A stretch of 64,000 nt of DNA from Turritopsis dohrnii (GCA_027922465.2 BQMF02000333.1:434001-498000), one strand, 5' to 3'. Counted from the stretch's first letter, positions 23,591 to 35,470 are shown. The notes: a model not told the origin generated them from the letters alone. Translations and numbers: made by a program.

Positions 23591-25405
23591 CAAGGCGGCG
23601 TCGCTCGCCGCCCATGTTCAGCTTGCGTTGTGTCCCACGCCGCCTGCAATCCACATGCAGTTCAGGCAAAACATTTCTTTTTATTTTGCAAATGATCCCT
23701 TTATTCAAATCCTGTGTAAGCGTATAAAAGTTGTTGTATGTACTGATAAAAAAGAGATAATCAAATCAAACATCAAAATATTGACCGAAAACCATAATTT
23801 TCAAGTGTAACTTTTACGCAAAACAAATCATAACAAAATTGATGCAAAACTATATACCCACGTATCCAACATCCCACTACTGTAATGTGACTAAACGTAT
23901 ACATGTATATAGCATCATGCATAAAATCTGATCCGAATAAATATTATTTTTAACAAAGAAGTATATGTTGTATATGCATAATAATGCAGAATAAAAGACT
24001 TTAGTGTAAAACAAAACAATACATTGCACAGAACTATATACCCAGCCACACAAAAACAAACATTAAATAACCCTACGAAATGTGAATTGAAAACCAATCG
24101 ATACCTTCCAACCGTGATTCTTTTGTGCCAGTTACATTGGACATAATTTTTGAAATGGATAATCTTTTCTTGAACAACCATCAACATCATGATTTCAAAC
24201 CATGAGTTTCATTTCTTTATTGTTATTGTATTCTTTTATTTTACTTTTCTGAAAGAAAAAAGCTGTTAAAGGTATAATGACACAAAAAACCTAACGATAT
24301 CAAAAGAAAAATAAAACAAACCAAAAGAAACTTCAAGAATATATTTGCCTAAATAATGATCATAAACAAAAACGTAATGACAATATAGCTAAAGATTTTT
24401 TAACAAATGAAAACATTCAAAAAGCATAAAAAAAACCCTAATCATCCTATGACGATATCGAAAGTAAAGCAAAACAAACTAAAAGAAACCTTGAGAACGC
24501 ATTAGCCTTAAATATAATAATGAAAAACACAATCGTAATGACACAGAACATTAACATCTGTGAAGCCATTTTTAAATTCAGTGCAAAAACTCCTCTGGCT
24601 AATTCACAACAGTTATTCTTTATTTATCCAGCATACTAACTTTGTTCTAACTAAATAGATCTATAATATTTTAACTTTGGTTTAACTTCAAACAAAGATA
24701 ATATACCTTTCCATACCAATTCACATCATCATGTTAGTAAACAACAACATCTTCTGCAGCCATTTTCAAACACTTATAAACTCTTTACTTTCTATATTTC
24801 GTATCTGTAAACAAAATAATAACACTTTATTTATTTTCTAGGACACTTTCCTACTGTAAACATATACTTAAAACACTTTCTTCTGCTATTTGTTTTCCAC
24901 TGAAATTACGCTACCATATTTATATACACTGAAAAACATAAAACTGCTTTCTTCGTTTGGAAAAACTGCTTTTATGCTTATGTGAGGTAACTTTCTGGAT
25001 TTTGCAGAAGATTTTCTACTATAAACATGCACTAAATACCTCTGTAAACTTTCTTTACTTTCCAGTAAGTGTAGTAAATCTTTTACCTTTCACCTTCGTC
25101 TGCTTTGTTTGCTTCGTGCTAAAGTGTCTGTAGACTAACAGATTTACTAACGGATTCCGTTGCCATCGATTTTTGATTTTCGGCAACCAATCAAAGCGGC
25201 GAAAAAAAATTTTGTTGCGTTTTGATTGGCTTACAAAATGACGTTAGATTCCCCATGCTATTGTACTAATCGTGAATGTGTCTTGCGTGGTCGAACTGCC
25301 GCTATATAACCACGATTAAGAAGATTTTGACCATTAAAAAAACAAAAACACAACACTCTCTAAAATAAAAGTAGGATGCATACACGCGAATTAGTATAAT
25401 AAGAT
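23588..25405 (-). repeat. B-type Helitron-like element, copy 2
   Basis: Starts at a 3' hairpin (GCCAAGGCGGCGTCGCTCGC) and ends at an H2-type 5' end (gcgaattagtataataaga) near 25405, about 1.8 kb. Shares its whole length with copy 1 in patches, e.g. 'ggattccgttgccatcgatt' and 'cagccattttcaaacactta'. No coding potential seen. Confidence 0.65.
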
Positions 25406-25675
25406 ATACAATGTGTCTCTGAGAAATTTAGCCAGAAGGTTTATTTTACCATTAGAAAGAGCATTTTGTTGGCTTCTTTGTTGGCTTGTTGTGAAAATTT
25501 ATATTTTCCAAGTTATAACAGTTTTTTGGCATCTAACGCATCACTACTTTCTTAATGATCGATTAACACCTTCTTTAATGAGTCTATGTGTCTTTGTTTT
25601 TGAACATGAATCTATTCAAATAATAATGAATCTTTGATTTTCAACTGGGAATAAAAATTATGTGTTAAATAAATA

Positions 25676-26295
25676 CAGTATGTATCAAAATGTCTTATCC
25701 ACCAACTTTCAAGGCGTATATCTCATTATATGTCCGGTAATATATTGTGAATTTTATATCACAAGAAAGAGTTTTTCATGCTCTATCCATTAATATAAAA
25801 TGTTTGCCAAAATATTTGTTCTTCGAAAAGATATTGAAGAAAAACTCAACAAACTCAATGAACCATCATTAAATTCTTAAAAGTCAATTAACTCATGTTA
25901 CAATGAAGGTCATTTGTAAGCACAATAAAAAATATAAAAATCATCACACAGTAAAAAATTTTTATTTGAAATTTTTAAGATTAGTTGTTATGGGAAATTG
26001 ATACGTAAAACTATACTTAAAACTTTCTAAAGGTTTCGTCAGCATAACAAAAGATAATTACATCATTACAAAGCCATTAGCGTGTCAGTTAATTGACTTT
26101 TAGGAATTTAATGAGCCAAATCTTTGAGTTTTTCCTCAATATCTTTTCGAAGAACAAATATTTTTCAAACATTTTATATTAACGGATAGAGCATGAAAAG
26201 CTCTTTCTTGTGATTTAAAATTCACAATATTTTATCAGACATGTAATGAAACATACGCCTTGAAAGTCGGTGGATAAGACATTTTGATATAGTCC
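25676..26295. mobile_element. Palindromic MITE, about 620 bp
   Basis: Left arm 25676-25893 ('atcaaaatgtcttatccacc' ... 'taaaagtcaattaactcatg') is inverted at 26089-26295 ('...cggtggataagacattttga'). Loop about 195 bp. Ends look like (TA)CAGTATGTATC / GATATAGTCCA; target duplication unclear. Confidence 0.75.
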
Positions 26296-27058
26296 ATTCA
26301 CTGATAGATGCAAAATTTCGGCCAGACAGAAGTCATTACAATTTTATTAACAATTATCGAAACACTTAACACCTTGGTATAATCGATTGAGTCTATATTT
26401 TTGCAATTTTAAAGCGGGGGTTCTGTCAATTTTTTAAACATCAAAACATACTTTTGTTTGAATCACTTATGGTAATTAAATTGCGTAAAGTGTCTCTAGA
26501 GATATTTTAAAATAAAAGAAAATGCATTCTCTGGCGTAAAACAGCAATGGGGCATTTGGAGAAACAAAGGATAACAAAAATTTGACATGCAACTCCCTAA
26601 ATAATTTCATCTTTGTCATTAAATAGATGTTGCGTGATTATTTAATTGCTACATTAGTTTATTACTGCTTGCGACACATTATCGTCAGATTTGAAATTTT
26701 GCTGTTATGAGTGAATAGACTATACACACTGTATAAAATTTCTTTGTTAAAATGACTTTTAGTTTTATTGTTTACATTTGTAACATTTTGTAGTTTTGTA
26801 AGAATGTGTTAATCGATCATTATAGTTTAAATGGTCCACTACCTCTTGAAAATCCCTTTTAACTTCTTAACCATCCATAAATGCAAAGTTTTTTTGAATT
26901 GTAAGATAGTTTACAGAATTATCTTTCTGATGGTGTTTGAATTGCTAAAAACTGACAAGTGTATAAAAAGTTATTACTTGTTGAAGTTTCGGGCTAAATT
27001 TCTCACACTGTATCATTTTTTTATTGTTAATACTGATCTCTTTATTTTATAATTTTAT
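26296..27058. other. Non-coding stretch
   Basis: AT-rich, no recognised gene or repeat. Confidence 0.35.
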
Positions 27059-27369
27059 AATTTTCACCAAAAGGATCAATTTTTTGTTACAGTGTGTTTC
27101 ATAATGTTGGAAATGGAAATTTTAAAGTTGTTTTTTTAATGAATATACCGAATTTCAAAATAATTTTTACATCAATGGAAAGCCATCTTTCGGCTAGTAC
27201 ATTTTTGTGAAAAGTGAAAAAGTAGCTTTTGAAAAAATAAGGAAAATGTCTTGGAAAAATGTAATTAAATTTTTAATGGTCGATTAAGATGTGAATGAAA
27301 GGAAAAGATTCCTTGTTTTTAGATTGTGAAATACACTGTAACAAAAAATGGATCCTTTTGGTGAAAATT
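27059..27369. mobile_element. Hairpin-ended MITE, 311 bp
   Basis: Arms of 37 bp: 'ttttcaccaaaaggatcaat...ttgttacagtgt' at 27059-27095, inverted at 27333-27369. The interior (27100-27300) also occurs in inverse orientation at about 58330-58565, where the outer arms are absent. Confidence 0.7.
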
Positions 27370-29470
27370 ATTCCCCCAGCAAAACTTGATAGATTTCATC
27401 AAATGTATCTTTTTGTGACAACAAGCTATTTTATTGCAAATATTTTGTTCACAATAAATTCCGTTGACGCTTCTCTTGCAACTCTTATCCTCTCTTCTGT
27501 ATTTACTAATATGTAGGTGAATGTTACATCTGTGTACTTTATTAAATGGATCAAGGGTAATGATATGATGAAGTGTGAACTAAGAATGAATAGCAAAAGT
27601 TACACACAGCAACAGTACACTCTTCTATTACATCATAATCATGCATTGCATAATTTGATATTTTTAAATTGAAATATCAGTGAAAGGAGAGGAAATTTTC
27701 AAACTATAAAAAAACTTGAATTTTTTCAATTTTTTGAGCTCTGTTATATACCAAACTATCATTTGTCATCACGGGATCCCTTTGTATTGATCAGAACATT
27801 CATACTTGTAATACAGTTCCAACTGGTTTGTGGCTATCTTATTACTTGGTAGGAAATACGTTTGTCGTTTGTCAATTCGTAGAAATATTCCAAACAAAAA
27901 TAATAAGAAATTAAGAAAAGTAATCAAAGTCGGTTGGGATTTGTAATAACAATATATCTTACTTTTGGAACACTATGGTTTTAAAAACTAAGTGTACCAC
28001 TTACATGAAATTCTGGAGTGTTTGATCATCATTTCCATTTAGCGCCTCTTGGAAACCGAGCTTAATGCAATTCTGAGTAAAGAAATATTCATAAGAAATC
28101 TTATGCTGATCATAATAACATTTATTTCAAAGTAATCTTTTAATTGAAAGAACAACCGCAGCATTTACAACTGCGCTATCAACTACTGCAAAGCTCCTAC
28201 ATATCCTGTTCACGGAACTCAGATTTCTACGATGTTTTTGCTAATGGTTGTTGGGATGGCCAGTACGCTTCATTCCTTTGGTTTATTAAGATGTTCAAAA
28301 TCTTGGGGTCAAAATCGGATGTTAACTAGTTCAGTTTCCGCGCTTTTAATCGTAGGAAATTGTTTGGTTGACAAATTTTATCTATCTATTTGTGTAACAG
28401 TTCGGAAAGTACGTTTGGAATTTGGATAGTTTGTTTATTCAGAATAGTTAATGACAGACCCAAAACTTTATGCTAAATGTAATACAAAAAGGCTGCTTTC
28501 AATATTAATTCATAAATACATTACCTTTTTATACTTTTGAAATACTTTTAGAAGTTATTTTAGTCGTTTTATGTTGAAAACTTCCCAATCCATAAAATTG
28601 TTATCAACAAATCCGTTAATTATGCACACAGAGCACGTAAAACGTTTTCCAATTGATTTTGTTTACGTTTTGTGGAAGTTGTGGAAAAAGCTTCTTAGAA
28701 TCTTTGAAGGACAATTTTAAGACATCTTTCCTGTCTTTATCTACTATTTCAATCAAAATATTATCATGAGAACATTCCTTATAGAGTAAATATTGGTGTT
28801 TAGCTGACTATGGGAAAAATTCTTGAAAAAGAATTACGGCAGAAATGTATGTAGTGTCAATATTACTGGTGAATATGTCTTATCAATAAATGCATGAAAC
28901 ATGCTCACTGAAAGTTGAAGATATTGAAAAAAAGTAAACAAATGGAATTGTCACAATGGAAAGCACAAATTACTTCACTTTGTGAATAAATGGAAGCAAA
29001 CTGATATACATACTGATACACACTGAAAGTTCAAACATCATACACGAGATATTGGCGAACGATATACTAATAAAACTGTTCTGGCTTCTGGCTCTGAAAT
29101 GTTATAGTGAATTGAAAAGTGGTTGAGACTCAGTTTAATAAATTAAAGAAGGGAGTAATTTGGGGAATTCCAGACTGTATCAAATTATTAGTCACTGTAC
29201 AATGCTCGGTCAAGTTATCACTGTGTGGGACAGATTAGTGTTAAATTCACATTGGAAAAGATGACATTGTTCAAAATAATCAAGTTTTTTTCCAATGCAA
29301 ACCACTCAATGGAGGCATAATGATGAGTGTAATGTGTTCTAGGACACAAAACATCATGTTTGAAAAGAACATTGTAATACAGACCCTAGTTTTGTTGTGT
29401 CATTTGTCTTTTCGTGCACATTTGTGTTATTCATAAGCACCATGAAAAGATTCAAGTGATGATATACAGG
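27370..29470. other. Non-coding stretch of about 2.1 kb
   Basis: No recognisable coding sequence. Two overlapping open frames at 28144-28429 lack domain features. Confidence 0.35.
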
Positions 29471-29621
29471 CAGCGGCAGATCTAGATCAACTTGTGGAGA
29501 AGCATATTATCATAATTTGTGAATTCAGTTTATATTATCGATGGGATTATTTGGACGTTTTCATTATGTTTGAATTACACTCTCCTACACAAGTTGAGAC
29601 ATACCTCTGGATCTGCCACTG
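29471..29621. mobile_element. Small hAT-like MITE, 151 bp
   Basis: Ends CAGCGGCAGATCTAGATC and, inverted, CAGTGGCAGATCCAGAGG. The CAGYGGCAGATC ends and the conserved 'caacttgtg..gga' block in both arms support a hAT-derived MITE. The flanking 8-mers do not match, so no target duplication is visible. Confidence 0.65.
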
Positions 29622-30291
29622 AAAGGTTAAGTAGAAATAGATTTTCATATTGTATATTATGTTGATTTAGATTATATACAATATAATTCTTATCTTCTTG
29701 TTATCCTGTTAACTGTCATAGGATTAAAATCTTTGAAATGCCCAAGTTTCTCCTAATCCAAGTTATGAACAATTTATTGTAATGTTTACTTAAATACGTT
29801 ACCAAATTCACATTTCTGGCAAAATTGGGAGGTTTGCATAAAGAACAATTCGAAAGTCCTGATGTTAAATTTGGCGGTCACTTTTGCAGATTTGATCATA
29901 AATAGACGAAGTCTCCAGTTTATAAACAAGTTTGACCTATTTGAAATCATTTGGTTGTAATAGATTTAATAGTGTCGAGGTTAAGACTATTGTGAAAATC
30001 TTGAAGTCATGCAGCTTCTTTTTTCAAAAAATTTCGGTTGACTTCTATCATATATCATTTTATTCTCCATGTGAACCATAAGGCATATTTGGGAAATCGT
30101 GATAGACCTGTTGTTACATAAGCAACAAGAACAGAATGGATAAAATCATGCAGATATCTTGAAAATCAAAGCATTTTCCTCTAGGCCTGATGCGGAAATT
30201 GTTCAAGCCACGAGACTTCCAGTTTATGTTAATAAAATCTCTTTATTATTATACGTAATCTTTTTCTTTATTTTTATATTTTTTCACACAG
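29622..30291. other. Non-coding stretch before the GH18-like exons
   Basis: No exon with a signal peptide recognised. If the GH18-like gene has its own start, it could be here but I could not identify it. Confidence 0.35.
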
Positions 30292-30360
30292 CTACCACCA
30301 CTTTGAAAACAACAACAACAGCACCATCAACAGTAATCACCGTTCCAAATTACGAGAAGT
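30292..30360 (+). CDS. Exon: Thr-rich linker
   Basis: 69 bp, phase 1-1: A-TTTLKTTTTAPSTVITVPNYEK. Acceptor tttcacacag, donor GTAAGT. Dense Thr suggests an O-glycosylated stalk. It needs an upstream phase-1 donor, which all six TSP1 exons provide. Confidence 0.75.
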
Positions 30361-32725
30361 GTAAGTTGTTGTTCTCTCTAAATACATGACCTGTTTAATA
30401 GAAAAATTATTTTGGAGGGAATTATAATCGATTTTACCATGAAACTACGAAATTAAATCAATAATGATCAATTAACGCTTGCTTGAATAGGAGTTACTGA
30501 CTCGAGTAATATGGAAAGTCATGAAAAATTAAAATATTGTGATAAAGCTGCATTTAAACTTGGAAAACACATATTTTTTTTAGAAACTTGAAACATAAAA
30601 GTTTCATTTCTAAAAATCTTTTACGAAGATTTAAAAAAACTTTTTAAAATGTTTTTTTTGCTTATGAAGATTTTGGCAAGGCTTTGGGAATACAAAGTTA
30701 TTAAATCATAATAAAAAACTTAAGGTAAGTTTACACAATGAAAAACATTTGTGCCTTTTCAAAATATTTCGTGACAAGCTTATCACAACACCACCAACAG
30801 CGGTTGTTTCAACGAAACAAAGAGTTAATTGCTCGTTAAAAGTCTGTTTTATTGGTCATTACAAAATTAACAACCGTGTCGAAAGAAAAAATAGTCATTA
30901 TTCCTTAAAATAAAATTTTTTACAAATAACAATATTTTTGGAAAGCTCGTAAATTTTTCTTTCCAACGGTATAAAAATTGCATTGTATTGGTGAAAATTC
31001 GAAAAGTTATTTGTGTTTTAAACCAGGTGCCCACTTTCTCGTGGACACACTGTATATTCATTTCATTTTATTTAATTACTTTTACTCCTCATTTGATTTA
31101 CTCTGCACGCAATTACATTGAAGTTCGAGCTTTTGTTTTGGTAAAAGCGTACTTCTATCAAGATTGATAAGTATTATAGTTATTATCTTTGATTTATTAG
31201 AAGTGTTATAATTATATTGTTTTCCAGATTTCGAATTGGTTGGACAATGGGGACAAAATAACATTCACAACTATAAAGGTCAAAATGAATTGGAACTCTA
31301 TGAGTATTGCAAACGTGTGTCGTATGATGTCATAATAATCAAAACTGTTCATACATTCTCAGACGTGAAGAACAACAAAGGTAAACATTTCTCAGTATCA
31401 TTTGTAATGGATACTTGGCGCCCAATACCGGTCCCCTCATACTCATGTATAAGATCATACAATTACATCGCATTATGGTTCCCTTAGATAGATTTCCTGG
31501 AATGTCATTTGCGAGGCATTGCGTACATAATTTTGGAAAACAATACCCAACATATTTGAAATGCGATAAAATAGCTCAACAAATCAAGCATTGCCAGTAT
31601 CGTGGGAAGAAAATCATTCTTTCCATCGGTGGAGAAGGAGCAGCATCTAGTGAATTTGTTTCAGTGCAGGATGCAAAATTGTTTGCTAATCGTCTATGGA
31701 ATTTGTTTCTTGGGGGGACACACGAACTCAGGACTTTTAATAGGTATAGTTAGATTTTAGAAATTTCAAGTTTCCTTCTACTATCATAAAAGTTAAATAA
31801 ATTTCCCTCTTGTGTTCCTGTTTTGATTGGACCTTTGATTATGTCTTGCTATAGCGCTGTACCGAACGGCATCAACATTGAGATAACGCAGGGTGGACGG
31901 CGTGATTATTTCAATGAATTTCTTCAAGAACTCAGGAAATACATGGATTCTGATTCCTTACGAAAATACCTCATCACAACCACTGTGACTTGTTCGTTCC
32001 CACATTTTCAACTTGGACATGTTTACAAACAAAGCAGTCACTTATTTGACGCTTTCTACATTTCATTTGTTGACAACTGCAATACTGCAAACACTAAAGC
32101 ATTTGAAACATCTTTAAAGAGTTGGTTATCTCTTCCTGGACCAAGTATTTATCTTGGACTTCAATCAAGCTCACTCATTGCTAGGAATGGACAATATTAT
32201 ATTAATAGAAAGAACACAATTCAGTTATACAAGGTAAATAATTTTAACCCCAAACATGTTCTAACTAAACGAATTTTTATTCTTCGAATCCACTTTTCTG
32301 TTTTTTGTTTAAACTCTCAGATATTTTCTTTCCGAGTTTTTCCATAACATTTTATGTAAATGGTGATCTGATATCTTATATATTCTCAATCTTAGAAATA
32401 CGCTTTAAAATATTCCCGTATTGTCGGAATAATGTTATCCGACGTCGGATATGACAACATCAATAGAGTTGGAGGATGGCCATATAGCGATTATGTTAAG
32501 TACAACTTCAAACCTGATCTTTACACCACAGTCAAACCTTCGAGTACAAAACCATGCTCGACGTGCAGTGCTGGTAAATATAATTTGTTCGCAATTCTTT
32601 GTTATTATAAAACTTGGTATGCGGCAGCTACGGCATATTCTCATTCTTTATTTTTTATTCCAGGACGTACGATTGAATCTTTCCTGGGACTCACTGTGTG
32701 CATGATAATTTGTCAGATTTTGTGA
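30292..32725 (+). CDS. Secreted class III chitinase-like (GH18) pseudoenzyme with Thr-rich stalk and GPI-type tail, 3' six exons
   Basis: Exons 30292-30360, 31228-31380, 31488-31743, 31855-32233, 32396-32573 and 32664-32725; phases 1,1,1,2,0,1 join without error and end at TGA. Order: Thr-rich linker; hevamine-type GH18 barrel; TTVKPSSTKPCSTCSAG hinge; hydrophobic C-terminus FLGLTVCMIICQIL, as in GPI anchor signals. Class III landmarks are kept: GQWGQN on strand 1, FPGMSFARHC (AGHC in relatives), IILSIGG, LWNLFLGG, TCSFPH (QCPFPD). The catalytic DxDxE is NxExT (NGINIEIT), the Tyr after strand 6 (QFYNN) is SFVDN and the strand-8 Trp (GVMLW) is GIMLSD, so hydrolysis is very unlikely. Plant relatives without activity act as inhibitors or storage proteins (family knowledge); the role here is unknown. 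The 5' end is missing: either unseen exons or the TSP1 exons at 4.5-6.5 kb. Confidence 0.85.
31228..31380 (+). CDS. Exon: GH18 strand 1 region
   Basis: 153 bp, phase 1-1; FELVGQWGQNN...ELELYEYCKRVSYDVIIIK. Matches the YWGQN...L..C....YDxxxI start of hevamine-type enzymes. Acceptor ttttccag, donor GTAAAC. Confidence 0.85.
31488..31743 (+). CDS. Exon: GH18 strands 2-3 with SIGG motif
   Basis: 256 bp, phase 1-2. Carries FPGMSFARHC, KIILSIGGEGA (substrate-site SxGG motif kept) and ANRLWNLFLGG. Intron before it is 107 bp. Confidence 0.85.
31855..32233 (+). CDS. Exon: GH18 strand 4 (degenerate active site) to strand 7
   Basis: 379 bp, phase 2-0. Carries VPNGINIEITQGG in place of the DGxDxDxE active site, then LITTTVTCSFPH, SHLFDAFYISFVDNC and IYLGLQSS. 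The changes are clean substitutions in an open frame, not frameshifts, so the protein appears maintained. Confidence 0.88.
32396..32573 (+). CDS. Exon: GH18 strand 8 and Ser/Thr/Pro hinge
   Basis: 178 bp, phase 0-1. YSRIVGIMLSDVGYDNIN lacks the strand-8 Trp; the VKPSSTKPCSTCSAG hinge carries two Cys and a possible GPI omega site. Confidence 0.82.
32664..32725 (+). CDS. Terminal exon: hydrophobic GPI-type tail
   Basis: 62 bp: RTIESFLGLTVCMIICQIL then TGA at 32723-32725. Acceptor ttattccag. A short hydrophobic end with no cytoplasmic residues fits GPI attachment better than a transmembrane anchor. Confidence 0.75.
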
Positions 32726-32871
32726 TTTCTTGCGTACTTTCTGTGGCCTCACGATGGCATATCACTTCTACACCGCTATAATTGGAAACTTCAAAGAAAC
32801 GATTTATCATACACTATCAGCAAAGCACTTTCTCGTTTATAAATGAGCTTCATGTAACTCAATATACATGG

Positions 32872-32877
32872 AATAAA
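32872..32877 (+). terminator. AATAAA polyadenylation signal
   Basis: AATAAA 147 bp after the stop codon of the GH18-like gene; a likely poly(A) signal. The AATAGACC MITE lies just beyond it. Confidence 0.55.
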
Positions 32878-32916
32878 TTATACCAGCACTGACATTACCA
32901 ATTTTATCGCCTAATC

Positions 32917-33124
32917 AATAGACCTTTTCATGATTTACGTCACAACAAGCTACGTCCTGTTTTCAAACTGAATGTCAATGATGTTTGCTCTGTTTAAAAG
33001 CAGAAACGACACCTCAGGGAATTTTTTTAACGAAATTCTTTTATTAAGGTTCAGTACGTAATAATCCATAAACTAAGAAATGAGGCGATGCTTGATAATG
33101 ATGCAATTTATGAAAAGGTCTATT
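32917..33124. mobile_element. MITE with AATAGACCTTTTCATGA ends, 208 bp
   Basis: Arms AATAGACCTTTTCATGA (32917-32933) and its near-perfect inverse (33108-33124). Immediately downstream of the GH18-like gene. Confidence 0.75.
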
Positions 33125-34224
33125 CAGTATGCGTCTTAAAAACCGTTACGCAAAGTTCTAATCAGATTTTAAACTGAAATAACTGGATTATGATAATAAT
33201 TTTTACACCGTTGGATAGGAAATTTTGCCAGCTTTCCAATGATATAAGAATTGCAAATTAAAAACATGTTTGTCGACTGGAAAAAGCAAATTCTTTCAGT
33301 TTAACAGAGCGTTAAGCTTTAATGGTTATTAGCACATCTTATTTTAGGTATCAAAAAATGCATGCATGACCATTAAAGCTTAACGCTCTGGTGAACCGAA
33401 GGAATTCTCGATTTCATGAAAACGACTAGCTCGGTAAGCGAGGAAACTTTTCGACACACCAAGATGTTAAGAAAATTAAAAAATTAAGAAACAAGGACAA
33501 TGTGTCGGTTTATATGCACAATGTATTTGGTTAAGAATAATAAATAATGCATATAATGAATATTTGTTTTTACATTTGATCAAATATCAGCAATGACCTA
33601 CTCTGTTGGAACAGCATGATTTCCATTTTAACAGGTCTTCGAATTTCATCATCATCTAATTTCACAAATATTTCTTCCACTCAGTCATTTCTCTCAGATT
33701 ATGTAAGATTATGTAACCCAAGCGGCCAATATATATCCTATCAGTAATACCCGCCCAGGATGATAGCACAACCTTTCATTAAACGTAATTTTGATAGTTC
33801 TTCGTATTCTCGGAATTAATGACTAACTGTTATATTAGTCCAATGCCCTATTTGTACGCTATCACCTATCATCTATCGATTTGGCAAGCACAACAATTTC
33901 AAATATAAAATATATTGTTTCAGCTTCAAAAGTTTCAGTAAGCTGTGATGTACATACAATGATAACTTATTAGACATTACAGAATATTCATCTATTGTCA
34001 TAAGTTTTACTTTAGACAGTATTCGTGATGTTCATTTTCTCTTGTCAAGAAGCTTTGGTTCACTTAATACATTACATTTTACTAAAACTCAAAATTCAGT
34101 GTGTTGTTATTCCAGCTATATAAATTGCAGTCACAGTACTTAGAGGCAGTAAAATACTATTGGCTTGTCAAATGATGTAGATCGATAACTTAACGTTTTT
34201 TTACAGAGAAGCATGTATTGCTTT
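33125..34224. other. Non-coding stretch with one short hairpin
   Basis: No gene recognised; contains the hairpin at 33306-33389. Confidence 0.4.
33306..33389. repeat. Perfect 21-bp inverted repeat
   Basis: AGAGCGTTAAGCTTTAATGG(T) at 33306-33326 and its exact inverse at 33369-33389, 42-bp loop. Size and symmetry suggest a minimal MITE. Confidence 0.75.
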
Positions 34225-34350
34225 GTGATTGTTCACAAATGACGTCAACTTTTTGTGGAGGAGGGGGGTTATGATGATGTTGAGGCTGATTGACGGGGGA
34301 GGGGGTCAAAAATCTTGAAGAAATAGTTGACGTCATTTGCGAACAGTCCC
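34225..34350. mobile_element. Small MITE with TGACGTCA in both arms, 126 bp
   Basis: Left end GTGATTGTTCACAAATGACG, right end inverse of GGGACTGTTCGCAAATGACG. Each arm carries a TGACGTCA (CRE/ATF-type palindrome). The central part is a G-rich run. Confidence 0.75.
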
Positions 34351-34928
34351 TTTCAAAACAAGAGATTTACCACATTAATTCAATAATTACATGCAACGGT
34401 TAAATATTTTGTTTTTCCCTCTTTTCATATGTTTCACAAACAAGTTAAAATTTCTTTGCTTTTCATTTACAAATTGAATTTGACCATTTATTTCACATTC
34501 AGGAAACAGATTGAGCAGATGTCCATTGGCCAATGGACCATTCTTTAAATTAATGATAATTGATAACTAAAGAGGACCTTGGCATTGGCAGGTAGTTTTC
34601 TTGTTCTTCGCTTTACCTTCTCTTTGGCTTTTGTAAGGACATAACATAGGAGCCCACATTTCGACCAAAAATTTCAAAAACGCTTTACTGTCAAAGAAAC
34701 TCACTTCATCAAGTTCAACGTAAAAACAAACAAAACCAGCTATCAATCAGAGCAGTATACACCGATAGCGCATTGTGTTCTGCCATTATGGAATCTCGCG
34801 AAAATTGGATAACAAATTGGTCTAGGAGCATAAACCATATAACAAAGAGAAAAGATAACACAGTAACAAAGTATTTTCATTGTACGTTTTAATTTTGACA
34901 TCAAAGTTTTATTAGACAATACAAAGAA

Positions 34929-35470
34929 ATGCTAAGCCTTAATTGTGCTGTCGCAGGTTGTTCAAATAGTTATATTATTTAAGAAGATGGAAAGAAAAAC
35001 TGTGTTTGGAGCACCATCTTCATCATGAAGAATGTTCCTGGGAAACACCTTTCAAAATGTATTTTTTCCCAAGTGTTTTGCGAAATAACAAACAGGAAAA
35101 TTCGGATCAAAGCTTTAAAACGTAAAAGCTCTTGGTTTGGCAGACGCAGATAAGGTTTGTTCTAAACATTTTATAGATGGTTTTCCGACCTCAGCTAATC
35201 CATAACCTACGGCATTTCAAAGAAGAAAGTTAATTAGTATAGTTAGCTCAACTCCTGCCAAAAATACAAAGTCAAAAAAGGATGCAGCACAAAAAGAAAT
35301 AATGATAATAATGACTTGAATGGCCTTAATCACGATTATACATACTGTAAAAATGACATAAAATTGTCCTGGATGTGACTCAAAAGAACACCTGATAGGA
35401 TCGCCGGTAAATTCAATAAATTCATTGACTGTTAGATTAACCAAATTAAGGAGAAATAATAAACTCAGCA
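34929..35470 (+). pseudogene. THAP zinc-finger relic (P-element/THAP-family)
   Basis: From the ATG at 34929: MLSLNCAVAGCSNSY, the CxxxxC half of a C2CH THAP finger, then an in-frame stop. Further on, KVCSKHFIDGFPTSANP gives the C..H half with the PT/NP signature, then a stop and a basic linker. From about 35366 another frame reads PGCDSKEHLIGSPVN...LTKLRRNN, like the Cys-containing coiled-coil that follows THAP in transposase-derived proteins. Stops and frameshifts show it is dead. No transposase core is left. Confidence 0.7.

Noticed and set aside
25413..25637. Hydrophobic 74-codon frame as a small membrane protein
   Set aside because: No acceptor/donor, no conservation visible in other copies, AT-rich composition explains the hydrophobic residues.
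30720..31055. Complete MITE before the second GH18 exon
   Set aside because: A CAGTGTGTCC-type end is visible at about 31045-31055 inverted, but no opposite end was found in the intron.
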